Shown here in pieces: positions 1 to 6,746 of a DNA stretch of 8,684 bases. Under the pieces are notes generated by a model. It worked only from the letters and a program-made list of their open reading frames with translations, did not search any database and had not been told where the DNA came from. The DNA comes from Collinsella aerofaciens (GTDB lineage: Bacteria > Actinomycetota > Coriobacteriia > Coriobacteriales > Coriobacteriaceae). Numbering within the stretch: position 1 is the stretch's first letter; every line of letters begins with the position of its first letter. The DNA is taken from NCBI RefSeq assembly GCF_028209885.1, contig NZ_JAQLEM010000050.1:1-8684 (forward strand), written 5' to 3'. The position numbers and the translations under genes were made by a program.

Positions 1-37
1 GACGGCATGACCAGAAGGTCTATGCCGTCCTCTTTTC
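1..37 (+). terminator. Bulged terminator-like hairpin at the window edge
   Basis: An 8-bp outer stem, GACGGCAT (1-8) with ATGCCGTC (22-29), encloses a 4-bp inner stem, GACC (9-12) with GGTC (17-20). The loop is AGAA, and a single T (21) is bulged on the 3' side. A pyrimidine tail, CTCTTTTC, follows at 30-37. This fits an intrinsic terminator for a gene that ends just upstream of the window. The tail is not a clean run of T, so termination strength is uncertain. The same layout recurs at 8080-8104 and, on the minus strand, at 5395-5423. Confidence 0.65.
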
Positions 38-97
38 ATGCCAATTTGTTCGCTCTGGCGCCCGCTCGCTGGCATTGCCAAAACATCGACGTTGCCG
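1..97 (+). repeat. Element A: hairpin plus conserved downstream blocks
   Basis: Downstream of the hairpin, the block GCTCGCTGGCATT (64-76) lies 34 nt after the stem and the block ACGTTGCCG (89-97) comes 12 nt later. The minus strand of 5322-5423 shows the same order: a bulged GACC-AGAA-GGTC hairpin, 33 nt, GCTCGCTGGCATT, 18 nt, ACGTTGCCG. Identical blocks in the same order at nearly the same spacing point to common origin rather than chance. The left part of element A is probably cut off by the window edge. Function is unknown; it could be a dispersed structured repeat or a conserved 3'-end RNA motif. Confidence 0.5.
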
Positions 98-103
98 TGG
101 TCC

Positions 104-167
104 TAAGTAGTCATTGGGGACGTTTTTGTTTGACTAGTCGTTTAAGAACGTCCCCGATGACTATTTG
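104..167. repeat. REP-like palindrome with GGGGACG core
   Basis: The arms TAGTCATTGGGGACGTT (108-124) and AACGTCCCCGATGACTA (147-163) are complementary over 17 positions, with one pair being a T.G wobble. Counting further G.U pairs, the stem extends to 104-128 with 143-167. The 14-nt tip (129-142) contains a second perfect palindrome, GACTAGTC (132-139). The left arm begins next to GTAG (107-110), a tetranucleotide that often adjoins REP sequences used by REP-associated tyrosine transposases. No T-tract follows, so this is not a typical terminator. Assignment as a REP or MITE-like mobile repeat is inferred. Its GGGGAC/GTCCCC core recurs in the palindrome at 8593-8656. Confidence 0.6.
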
Positions 168-194
168 AATTGCTAATTTGTGCGGGTTGTGGTT

Positions 195-237
195 TTGTGA
201 CCTGCTGAAATTTAGGATACTGTACATCTGTACGTTA
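195..237 (+). promoter_or_regulatory. Candidate promoter overlapped by operator-like dyad, upstream of the YhgE operon
   Basis: A possible -35 box TTGTGA (195-200) is separated by 17 nt from a weak -10 box TACTGT (218-223). Overlapping the -10 and the expected start of transcription is a dyad with core GTACA-TC-TGTAC (222-233), flanked by symmetric TA at 218-219 and 236-237. A dyad of this size at this place is what a dimeric repressor, for example of the TetR type, would bind. No regulator gene is in the window. The promoter match is modest and unproven; the dyad is directly visible. The implied 5' leader is 80-135 nt, depending on which start codon of the first gene is used. Confidence 0.4.
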
Positions 238-312
238 ACTCATCTTCGTAGTATATTGCTATCCGCAAAACTCAACACCATTGTGCTTTGAGACGTTAAA
301 GCGCCTACTACA

Positions 313-3129
313 ATGGTTGTCGATAGTACGATTCGATTCAACGACAGGATGGATGGTCCAAGCGTGAGCCTCGGCAGCAAACTATCCAATGCAAAGGTGT
401 CCTCTGCGATATTTAAGCGCGACATTAAGCGACTGCTTGTGAACCCCGTCGCCCTGGTGGTTACCCTAGGCGTGTGCGTTATTCCCTCGCTGTATGCCTG
501 GTATAACATCGTGGCAAACTGGGATCCGTATGGAAACACCCAAGGCATCAAGATTGCTATCGCCAACAACGATCGAGGCACCCAAAACGACTTGGTGGGT
601 GAGCTCAACGCTGGCGACAAAGTGGTCGACCAGCTCAAGGAGAATCATCAGTTGGGCTGGACGTTCGTCGACTCGACGGCCGATGCCAAGGAGGGCGTCG
701 AGAGTGGTGAGTACTATGCGGCCATCGTAATCCCCAAGAACTTCTCGGATAACCTGGTTTCGATGCTCGACGGCAACTACCATCAGCCCAAGCTTACGTA
801 CTACGTCAATGAGAAGAAGAGCGCCATTGCGCCCAAGGTTACCGATACCGGTGCAAACACCATCGAGGAGCAGATCAACTCGGAATTTGTCTCTACGGTA
901 GGCAAGACTGTTGCCGGTATCGCCAAGGATGCCGGTGTCGATTTAAAGGACAAGGCAACCCAGACTCAGGACTCGCTGGCAAGTTCGGTGTCCGAGGCGT
1001 CCGACACCTTGGGCGAGGTGCGCGATTCGATTGGCGATATGAATGCCGCCATCGATAAGACGAGTGGCGCTATCGCCTCGGCTGATGCGGCACTTGCCGG
1101 CTTGCAAGGCCAGGCACCGTCGCTGACGCAGGCGATCTCCCAGGGCAACGACCTGCTGAGCGAAGCTCGCACCACGGCGGGCAACTCCATCACCTCGCTC
1201 TCCAAGGCGCTCTCGGAAGGCAGCCTTGCGCTCACCAAGACGTCGGCCTCTGCGAACGCTGCCATCGGCAAGCTGACGGGCGCGGTTACATCTACGACCA
1301 CCCGTATCGACAACTCGCTCGAGTCTCTTCAAGCGACGATCGACCACAATAAGGCCGTTATCGGGCACTTGGAGATTCTCGCCAATGACACGTCGACAGG
1401 TTCCGAGGAAATTGACGCGCGCATTGTATCGACCATCGATTTGCTTCGAGAGCAGAATGAAAAGCTTCAGAGCATCAAGGACGGTCTGTCTGCGCAGTCG
1501 AGCGCCATGGCGAATGACGCCGCGGCTGTCTCGGGTGCCAGCGACGCTATCAATAACGCAATTCAGACCGGTGCGACCAACCTTGGCCAGGCCCAGACGG
1601 ACCTGGGTCAAAACGCGCTGCCGAAGGCCTCGAGCGCGCTTGATTCCTTTGCCGCCGTCTCGGGTGATTTGACGGGTATCGTATCTGGCCTCACGCCCAC
1701 GATTGCAAGCGCGCGCGGTACGCTTTCGCGGCTTAACGCTACGCTCGGCCAGGCCAAGACCACGCTGTCCCAGACCGATTCCTCGCTTGCCAAGGTCCAG
1801 GACAAGCTTGCAACCGCCGCCAATGACATCGCGGCGCTGCAGACCTCCGAGTCCATGGGCGAGCTGGCCGATCTGATGGGCGTCGATGTCAATGACGTGG
1901 CAGATTTCATGGCGTCTCCGGTTGAGTTGACGTCCAAGTCAATCTATCCGGTCAAGAGCTTTGGCTCGGGCATCGCTCCCTTCTACACCAATCTGGCGCT
2001 TTGGGTGGGCGGCTATGTGCTCATCGCCATTTACAAGCTCGAGGTCGACCGTGAAGGTGTTGGCAGCTTTACGGCGCGCCAAGGCTACTTTGGCCGCTGG
2101 TTGCTCATGGTGATCCTGGGCGCGTTGCAGGCCATCATCGTTACGGTAGGCGATCTGGTGATTGGCGTGCAGTGCGTCAGCCCGCTGCTGTTCGTGCTGG
2201 GCGGCATCGCCATTTCGTTCACCTACGTCAATATCATCTATGCGCTGTCCACCACGTTTAAGCATATCGGCAAGGCTATCGGCGTCATTCTCGTCATCGT
2301 GCAGATCCCGGGTTCGTCGGGCATGTACCCCATCGAGATGATGCCCGGCTTCTTCCAGTGGCTGCACCCGCTGCTGCCCTTTACCTACGGCATCAATCTG
2401 CTGCGCGAGACGGTCGGCGGCATGTATTCGTTCAACTACCTGTTTAACCTGTGCATTCTGGGCGTGTTCTTGATCGTGGCGCTCTTTATCGGCCTGCAGC
2501 TGCGTCCGCTGCTGCTCAACCTTAACCTGCTCTTTGATAAACAGCTCTCCACGACCGGTATGATGATTTGCGAGTCCAACGACCTGCCGCGCCAGCGCTA
2601 CTCGCTGCGCACGGCCATGCGCGTCATGCTCGATTCCGATTCGTACCGTCGCGAACTGCTCGATCATGCGGTCGCCTTTGAACATCGCTACCCGTACTAC
2701 ATCAAGGGCGGTTTTGCCGCCGTGGTGGGCGTTCAGGTCCTGCTCTTTGTCCTGTCGACGGTTCTCGATATCGACAATAACGGCAAGATCATCCTGCTTG
2801 TCATTTGGATCATCTCGGTTATTGCCATCTGCGGCTGGCTTATCAATATCGAATATATCCGAGCGAGCCTCAATACCCAGATGCGCATCTCGGCGCTTTC
2901 GGATGAGGACCTGCGTCGCGAGATGCGCGAACACACGGCCGCCATTCCTGCCGCCCGCCACATGTTTGGCCTCAACGCCAGCGAGCGTGGTGCCAAGGGC
3001 GGCGATCAGTCCACGGGCCGCTTGCCGCATATCGGCTCGCACCATAAATCTCAGGGCAGCGACAGCACAGCCACAAATGATGGAGATACCACCGCGCTTG
3101 GCAAGCACTCCAAAGGAGGTGAGGCATAA
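313..3129 (+). CDS. YhgE/Pip-family membrane protein with extended C-terminus
   Basis: This is a large envelope protein of the YhgE/Pip (phage infection protein) family, related to the EsaA-type subunits of firmicute type VII secretion. The molecular role of the family is poorly defined. Residues 31-43 are the basic start (FKRDIKR), 44-64 the first membrane segment, followed by the signature YAWYNIVANWDPYGNT (61-76). Residues 200-510 form a long Ser/Ala/Thr/Asp-rich helical, coiled-coil-like ectodomain. An ABC-2-like domain (about 550-730) has roughly five membrane segments and the motif PGSSGMYPIEMMPGFF (666-681). Beyond the usual family end, residues 735-938 add a polar segment, two more predicted membrane helices (about 798-820 and 826-847) and a charged, Gly/Ser/His-rich tail. 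The start is uncertain: ATG 313 gives the longest frame but has no clear ribosome site. ATG 349, GTG 364 (preceded by GGATGG at 351-356) or GTG 397 would sit closer to the membrane anchor, as in the downstream paralogue. The stop abuts the next gene. Confidence 0.88.
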   Translation: MVVDSTIRFNDRMDGPSVSLGSKLSNAKVSSAIFKRDIKRLLVNPVALVVTLGVCVIPSLYAWYNIVANWDPYGNTQGIKIAIANNDRGTQNDLVGELNAGDKVVDQLKENHQLGWTFVDSTADAKEGVESGEYYAAIVIPKNFSDNLVSMLDGNYHQPKLTYYVNEKKSAIAPKVTDTGANTIEEQINSEFVSTVGKTVAGIAKDAGVDLKDKATQTQDSLASSVSEASDTLGEVRDSIGDMNAAIDKTSGAIASADAALAGLQGQAPSLTQAISQGNDLLSEARTTAGNSITSLSKALSEGSLALTKTSASANAAIGKLTGAVTSTTTRIDNSLESLQATIDHNKAVIGHLEILANDTSTGSEEIDARIVSTIDLLREQNEKLQSIKDGLSAQSSAMANDAAAVSGASDAINNAIQTGATNLGQAQTDLGQNALPKASSALDSFAAVSGDLTGIVSGLTPTIASARGTLSRLNATLGQAKTTLSQTDSSLAKVQDKLATAANDIAALQTSESMGELADLMGVDVNDVADFMASPVELTSKSIYPVKSFGSGIAPFYTNLALWVGGYVLIAIYKLEVDREGVGSFTARQGYFGRWLLMVILGALQAIIVTVGDLVIGVQCVSPLLFVLGGIAISFTYVNIIYALSTTFKHIGKAIGVILVIVQIPGSSGMYPIEMMPGFFQWLHPLLPFTYGINLLRETVGGMYSFNYLFNLCILGVFLIVALFIGLQLRPLLLNLNLLFDKQLSTTGMMICESNDLPRQRYSLRTAMRVMLDSDSYRRELLDHAVAFEHRYPYYIKGGFAAVVGVQVLLFVLSTVLDIDNNGKIILLVIWIISVIAICGWLINIEYIRASLNTQMRISALSDEDLRREMREHTAAIPAARHMFGLNASERGAKGGDQSTGRLPHIGSHHKSQGSDSTATNDGDTTALGKHSKGGEA
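3112..3124 (+). promoter_or_regulatory. Strong Shine-Dalgarno inside the end of the first YhgE gene
   Basis: The run AAAGGAGGTGAGG lies within the last codons of the upstream gene, with AGGAGG at 3114-3119, 10 nt before the ATG at 3130. It is a near-perfect ribosome-binding site. It fixes the start of the second gene and suggests that gene is translated efficiently from the shared transcript, not merely by coupling. Confidence 0.85.
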
Positions 3130-5319
3130 ATGAAGAACATCCTGCATCTGTTTAAGCGCGATGTCCAAAACGTGTCTCGCTCCGTGATCGGCTTGGTTGT
3201 CGTGATGGGCCTCATTATCGTACCGTGTCTGTACGCGTGGTTTAACATCGCCGGCAGCTGGGATCCGTACGGCAACACCGGCAATCTTAAGATCGCCGTG
3301 GTCAACACCGATGAGGGTTACGAGAGCGATTTGATCCCCGTCGAGGTTAACGTGGGCGAAAACGTGACCGCCACCCTACGCGGCAACGAGAGCTTCGATT
3401 GGGTTGTGCTCAACAATCGCGAAAAGGCTATCGAGGGCGTTAAGTCGGGCGCGTACTATGCTGCCGTCGTTATCCCCAAAACGTTTAGCGCTGACATGAT
3501 GACGCTTTTCTCGACCGACGTGAAACACGCCGATATCGAGTTTTACGAGAACCAGAAGGCCAACGCCATCGCGCAGATCGTGACCGAGAAGGGTTCGAGT
3601 GCCGTTCAGAGCCAGGTTAACGAAACTTTTACCGAGACCATTACGAGCATCGGTCTTAAGACGGTGTCCAGCCTGCTCGATTACATGAGCACCGACCAGG
3701 TCAGCAACTTTATCGCCAACCTGTCCTCGACGCTTGGCGATTCGGTCCAGGACCTGCAGGACATTCAGGCCAGCGCAACGTCGCTTGCGGGCATTTTGAG
3801 CTCCACGTCCGATTCTCTGACTTCGGCGAGCGGTATGCTCAAGCAGACGGGCGCGGTCGATGAGTCGACGAAGCAGCTGATGGAGCATGCCAAGAGCGGT
3901 ATGAGCGATTCCAAGGAAGCGCTGAAGGACGCCAACGACGCCATCAATGCCGCGATTGACGGAAGCGCGGGCTCGTTTGACAACGTGTCCGCCGAGCTTG
4001 CGAAGGCATTCGATGCCGCGAATCAACATGTCGACCTTACGGTGTCCCAACTCAACGATGCCGCGGCGGCGCTCAACACGCGTGCCGACGATATCGACGC
4101 CACTGCTGACCAGCTCCGCAGCTTTGCCGATCAGGTGACTGACGAAAAGCTTCAGGACAGCCTCAAGTCTGTGGCAACATCGCTGAGCAGGATCGCGGTG
4201 GAGTATCGCAATAACGCCAAGGACCTGACGGCAACCGCAAAGTCCCTTTCTGACAGCATGGCAGAAGTTAACAAGTCGCGTGCCGAGGTCGATCAGGCAA
4301 TCGCGGATGCCAAGGCTGGTATCTCGGGCGCCAAGTCCGACTACGATTCCACGTTTTCGGTTAAGGCCAAGGAGCTCAAGAAGACCGTCTCGGGCGTTTT
4401 GGATTCGCTGAACAGCATCTCGGACGACCTGAATAGCGCCGTAGACGGCTTGACCGACGCATCTGGTTCGCTGGCAAAGGGCCTCTCTAAGGCCGCAAGG
4501 CTGGTCAACAAGGCTTCCGATCAGCTGGGTGAGGCATCGGACAAGATCAGCGCGTTTAAGGACGAGCTTGACGGTGCCCTTATGTCGGACGATCTGGCCA
4601 CGATCAAGACAATGATCGGCAACGACCCCGAGGGTTTGGCCGCGTCGCTTTCCGGCCCCGTCGCGCTCGATCGCAAGCCGGTCTATCCGATCCGCAACTA
4701 CGGTTCGGCCATGGCACCGTTCTACACGATTCTGTCGCTCTGGGTCGGCTCGATCGTGCTGGCGGCCATGATGAAGGTCTCGGTTGACGACGAACTCATC
4801 AATGAGCTGATCCCCGTGCGCTTGCACGAGATCTACCTGGGCCGTTACCTGTTCTTTGGCGGTCTGGCCCTGCTGCAGGCAACGCTCGTGTGCGCGGGCG
4901 ACATCCTGTTCTTTGGCATCCAGTGCGACAACCCGCTGCAGTTTGTGCTGGCGGGCTGGGTCGCGAGTCTCGTGTTCTCCAATATCGTCTACACGCTTAC
5001 GGTGTCGTTTGGCGATATCGGCAAGGCGCTCGCCGTCGTGCTGCTGGTCATGCAGGTCGGCGGTTCGGGCGGCACGTTCCCCATCGAGATGACCGGCCCC
5101 GTGTTCCAGGCGATCTATCCGTTCCTGCCGTTTACTCACGGCATCAACGCCATGCACGCCGCCATGGCCGGTGCCTATCATATGGAGTACTGGGTTGAGC
5201 TGGGTATTCTGGCGAGCTATCTGATTCCGTCGCTGGCACTGGGCGTCGTCTTCCGCCGCCCGGTCATCAAAGCCAACGACTGGATCATCGAAAAGCTGGA
5301 GTCGACAAAGCTAATTTAG
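3130..5319 (+). CDS. YhgE/Pip-family membrane protein, second of the tandem pair
   Basis: This 729-residue paralogue of the preceding gene has the canonical family architecture. It has a short cytoplasmic start with FKRD (8-11), a membrane anchor (about 17-37), the signature YAWFNIAGSWDPYGNT (35-50), and a conserved N-terminal ectodomain with an IAVVNTDEG strand (55-63). A long helical region rich in Ser, Ala, Asp and Lys (about 160-490) follows. The ABC-2-like C-terminal domain has about five membrane segments (roughly 525-549, 569-592, 604-626, 630-650, 687-709) and the motif GGSGGTFPIEMTGPVF (644-659). It ends soon after the last membrane segment, unlike its neighbour. Zero spacing to the upstream gene and a strong ribosome site indicate an operon, so the two products probably form a heteromeric complex. 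Family members have been tied to phage receptor function and export; the function here is not established. Confidence 0.9.
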   Translation: MKNILHLFKRDVQNVSRSVIGLVVVMGLIIVPCLYAWFNIAGSWDPYGNTGNLKIAVVNTDEGYESDLIPVEVNVGENVTATLRGNESFDWVVLNNREKAIEGVKSGAYYAAVVIPKTFSADMMTLFSTDVKHADIEFYENQKANAIAQIVTEKGSSAVQSQVNETFTETITSIGLKTVSSLLDYMSTDQVSNFIANLSSTLGDSVQDLQDIQASATSLAGILSSTSDSLTSASGMLKQTGAVDESTKQLMEHAKSGMSDSKEALKDANDAINAAIDGSAGSFDNVSAELAKAFDAANQHVDLTVSQLNDAAAALNTRADDIDATADQLRSFADQVTDEKLQDSLKSVATSLSRIAVEYRNNAKDLTATAKSLSDSMAEVNKSRAEVDQAIADAKAGISGAKSDYDSTFSVKAKELKKTVSGVLDSLNSISDDLNSAVDGLTDASGSLAKGLSKAARLVNKASDQLGEASDKISAFKDELDGALMSDDLATIKTMIGNDPEGLAASLSGPVALDRKPVYPIRNYGSAMAPFYTILSLWVGSIVLAAMMKVSVDDELINELIPVRLHEIYLGRYLFFGGLALLQATLVCAGDILFFGIQCDNPLQFVLAGWVASLVFSNIVYTLTVSFGDIGKALAVVLLVMQVGGSGGTFPIEMTGPVFQAIYPFLPFTHGINAMHAAMAGAYHMEYWVELGILASYLIPSLALGVVFRRPVIKANDWIIEKLESTKLI

Positions 5320-5321
5320 TG

Positions 5322-5458
5322 CGGCAACGTTAACGCTGATGTAGCACTAATGCCAGCGAGCGAGCCGCATTTGCGCCAAGGTGACGTGAAATGAAAGGGC
5401 GCTGACCTTCTGGTCGCGCCCTTGAAATTGAACGTCAGATTGGCGTGAATGCGGCTCG
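5322..5458 (-). repeat. Element B: large nested inverted repeat, antiparallel match to element A
   Basis: Outer arms at 5361-5387 and 5432-5458 (27 nt each) match as an inverted repeat at 23 positions. Two of the four differences are G.U wobbles in RNA. They enclose an inner hairpin with stem AAGGGCGC (5395-5402) and GCGCCCTT (5416-5423), inner stem GACC/GGTC, loop TTCT and one bulged T (5403). Read on the minus strand, the inner hairpin carries the same GACC-AGAA-GGTC core as 9-20. It is followed by GCTCGCTGGCATT (5361-5349) and ACGTTGCCG (5330-5322), as in element A. The ACGTTGCCG end begins 2 nt after the stop codon of the second YhgE gene. On the + strand the hairpin is followed by GAAATTG, a poor terminator tail, so it may weakly terminate the operon or act mainly as a repeat. 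Confidence 0.55.
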
Positions 5459-5473
5459 CGCAGCGTCGGCCGG

Positions 5474-5497
5474 TCCGCCGTTCGGTAGAACGGCGGA
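5474..5497. repeat. Perfect 10-bp hairpin of unknown role
   Basis: TCCGCCGTTC (5474-5483) is fully complementary to GAACGGCGGA (5488-5497) around a GGTA loop. Neither strand has a T-rich tail, so it is not a standard terminator. It lies between element B and the terminator at 5553-5587, in a gene-free region. Confidence 0.5.
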
Positions 5498-5520
5498 ACA
5501 AAACGCTTTAGTGGGCTGGA

Positions 5521-5550
5521 TTGCGATGCAACGCTGGTTGTTGCTACAGT
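5521..5550 (+). promoter_or_regulatory. Weak candidate promoter for the EamA transporter
   Basis: TTGCGA (5521-5526) and TACAGT (5545-5550) are separated by 18 nt, each matching the sigma-70 consensus at four of six positions. A transcript would begin near 5557, within the left arm of the terminator stem at 5553-5565. It would therefore lack part of that stem and could partly escape termination, while transcripts from upstream would form the full hairpin. This is inferred from sequence only. Confidence 0.3.
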
Positions 5551-5552
5551 AG

Positions 5553-5587
5553 CGGGGCGTGCCGGGGGTCCGGTGCGCCCCGTTTTT
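5553..5587 (+). terminator. Strong intrinsic terminator
   Basis: CGGGGCGTGCCGG (5553-5565) pairs with CCGGTGCGCCCCG (5570-5582) over 13 positions, including two adjacent G.U wobbles, around a GGGT loop. It is followed at once by TTTTTATTT (5583-5591). It is the best terminator in the window. It lies 233 nt after the second YhgE stop and 71 nt before the transporter start, so it either stops read-through from the operon or acts as a leader terminator for the transporter gene. Confidence 0.8.
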
Positions 5588-5658
5588 ATTTGACCATGAG
5601 GCGGCACGCAGCCATACGCGTGCGGACACCACGCCCAGATTGAGTGTGAGGATGTTCC

Positions 5659-6642
5659 ATGGCCCAATACGCTGCCAACGAAATCGAGAATATGCCCGAT
5701 AGCCCTGTAGCCCGCGAAGACCTAGGTGCCGGCGGTGCCTCTCGCGGTGCCGGTGCGCGCTCGCCGCTGTTCTGGAAGGTCTTGCTGCTTTCGGTGGCGG
5801 TCATCTGGGGCTATTCCTTCACCACCATGAAGGATGCGCTCGATACCATTCCGGTGTTCGAGCTGCTCTACATTCGTTTTCTTCCGGCGTCGTTGGTCAT
5901 GCTTGCCATCTTCCACGAGCGCATTGTTGCCCATTTCAACGCTCGAAACCTGATTGTTGGACTTGGCATGGGCGCGCTCATGTGGGGTGCCTACGGTTTG
6001 CAGACGATCGGCCTGGCACAGACCACGGCGGGCAAGAGTGCATTTTTGACGGGCACGTACTGCATCTTGGTTCCGTTTGCGAGCTACGTTCTAAGCGGCG
6101 AAAAGCTTACCCGTTACAACTTGGGCGCCGCGTTGCTGTGCCTGGCGGGCATTGGTCTGGTGGCGCTCGATAGCGTCGAGTTCAATGTCGGCGATGTCAT
6201 CACACTGGGCGGTGCGGTCTTCTTTGCCATCCAGATGGCGGTGACCGCCAAGTATGGCCGCAAGATGGACATCAACGTCATCACGTTTTGGATGTTTGTG
6301 GGCAACGGCGTGCTGAGCCTGATCTCGTCGCTGCTATTCGAGACCCAAGCGCCGCTGTCCGTTTGGACGCCGAGCTTTATCAGTGTGATGGCGTTTCTCT
6401 CGGTGGGCTGCACATGTGTGGCTCTGCTCATCCAAAATGTCGGCCTGGCGCATGTTCCGGCCTCGACGGGCTCGCTGCTCCTTTCGATGGAGTCGCCTTC
6501 GGGTGTGCTGTTCTCGGTGCTGCTGATGGGGGAGGCGCTCACCTCGCGCCTGCTCGCCGGCTTCGCGCTCATCTTTCTTTCGATTATCTTGAGCGAGACG
6601 CATTTCGATTTTTTGCGTCGAAAGCCGCGCCCGCAATTGTAA
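5659..6642 (+). CDS. EamA-family (DMT superfamily) transporter
   Basis: This 327-residue inner-membrane protein of the drug/metabolite transporter superfamily probably exports or exchanges a small metabolite. The substrate cannot be read from sequence. After a polar N-terminus of about 35 residues come about ten membrane helices arranged as two EamA repeats (about 38-171 and 177-313). Visible family features include VIWGYSF (48-54) in the first helix, YIRFLPASL (71-79), and the stretch GLAQTTAGKSAFLTGTYCILVPF (118-140), which resembles the S-x-AFLT...P region of YicL-type members. The second repeat has GLAHVPASTGSLLLSMESP (262-280) and GEAL (291-294). The length is typical for a two-repeat member. 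The ATG at 5659 is preceded by GAGG (5648-5651) at 7-nt spacing. The gene stands alone, with a terminator on each side, which suggests independent transcription. Confidence 0.9.
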   Translation: MAQYAANEIENMPDSPVAREDLGAGGASRGAGARSPLFWKVLLLSVAVIWGYSFTTMKDALDTIPVFELLYIRFLPASLVMLAIFHERIVAHFNARNLIVGLGMGALMWGAYGLQTIGLAQTTAGKSAFLTGTYCILVPFASYVLSGEKLTRYNLGAALLCLAGIGLVALDSVEFNVGDVITLGGAVFFAIQMAVTAKYGRKMDINVITFWMFVGNGVLSLISSLLFETQAPLSVWTPSFISVMAFLSVGCTCVALLIQNVGLAHVPASTGSLLLSMESPSGVLFSVLLMGEALTSRLLAGFALIFLSIILSETHFDFLRRKPRPQL

Positions 6643-6654
6643 ACAATTTGTTGC

Positions 6655-6679
6655 GCCGCCTCCCGGGGCGGCATTTTTT
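6655..6679 (+). terminator. Intrinsic terminator of the EamA transporter gene
   Basis: GCCGCC (6655-6660) pairs with GGCGGC (6667-6672) around TCCCGG, followed by A and six T (6674-6679). It lies 12 nt after the stop codon at 6640-6642, the expected place for a rho-independent terminator. Confidence 0.85.
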
Positions 6680-6705
6680 ATGCGTCGCCCTTAAAGTAGT
6701 ACCTT

Positions 6706-6727
6706 GCACTTTACGCTATCAAAGTGC
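6706..6727 (+). promoter_or_regulatory. Perfect 7-bp dyad in the amidohydrolase promoter region
   Basis: GCACTTT (6706-6712) and AAAGTGC (6721-6727) form a perfect inverted repeat with an 8-nt spacer. They lie 31-52 nt before the start codon at 6758 and after the transporter terminator. The spacer region contains a TANNNT-like -10 candidate (TACGCT, 6712-6717). It could be an operator for a dimeric regulator or a small leader hairpin; no T-tract follows, so it is not a terminator. Confidence 0.35.
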
Positions 6728-6746
6728 TTGCTGCAAAAACGTTACT

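Noticed and set aside
108..163. The palindrome as a terminator of the upstream gene
   Set aside because: The T-run lies within the loop side of the left arm (121-127), not after the right arm, and a better terminator already sits at 1-37.
271..292. Short imperfect hairpin CTCAACAC / GTGctTTGAG in the leader of the first gene
   Set aside because: The stem is short, bulged and AT-rich, with no conserved partner. It is likely to occur by chance.
1939..3168. A 409-codon minus-strand open frame opposite the first YhgE gene
   Set aside because: The composition (His, Gln, Asp, Arg) is that of an antisense shadow, and it lies opposite conserved membrane segments of the real gene.
3376..5181. A 601-codon open frame on the minus strand opposite the second YhgE gene
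   Set aside because: Its product is Arg/His/Gly/Val-rich low-complexity sequence with no recognisable domain, typical of the antisense of a high-GC gene. The + strand frame has clear family motifs and a strong ribosome site.
5474..5497. The perfect 10-bp hairpin as a transcription terminator
   Set aside because: No T-rich tract follows on either strand. It was kept only as a hairpin of unknown role.
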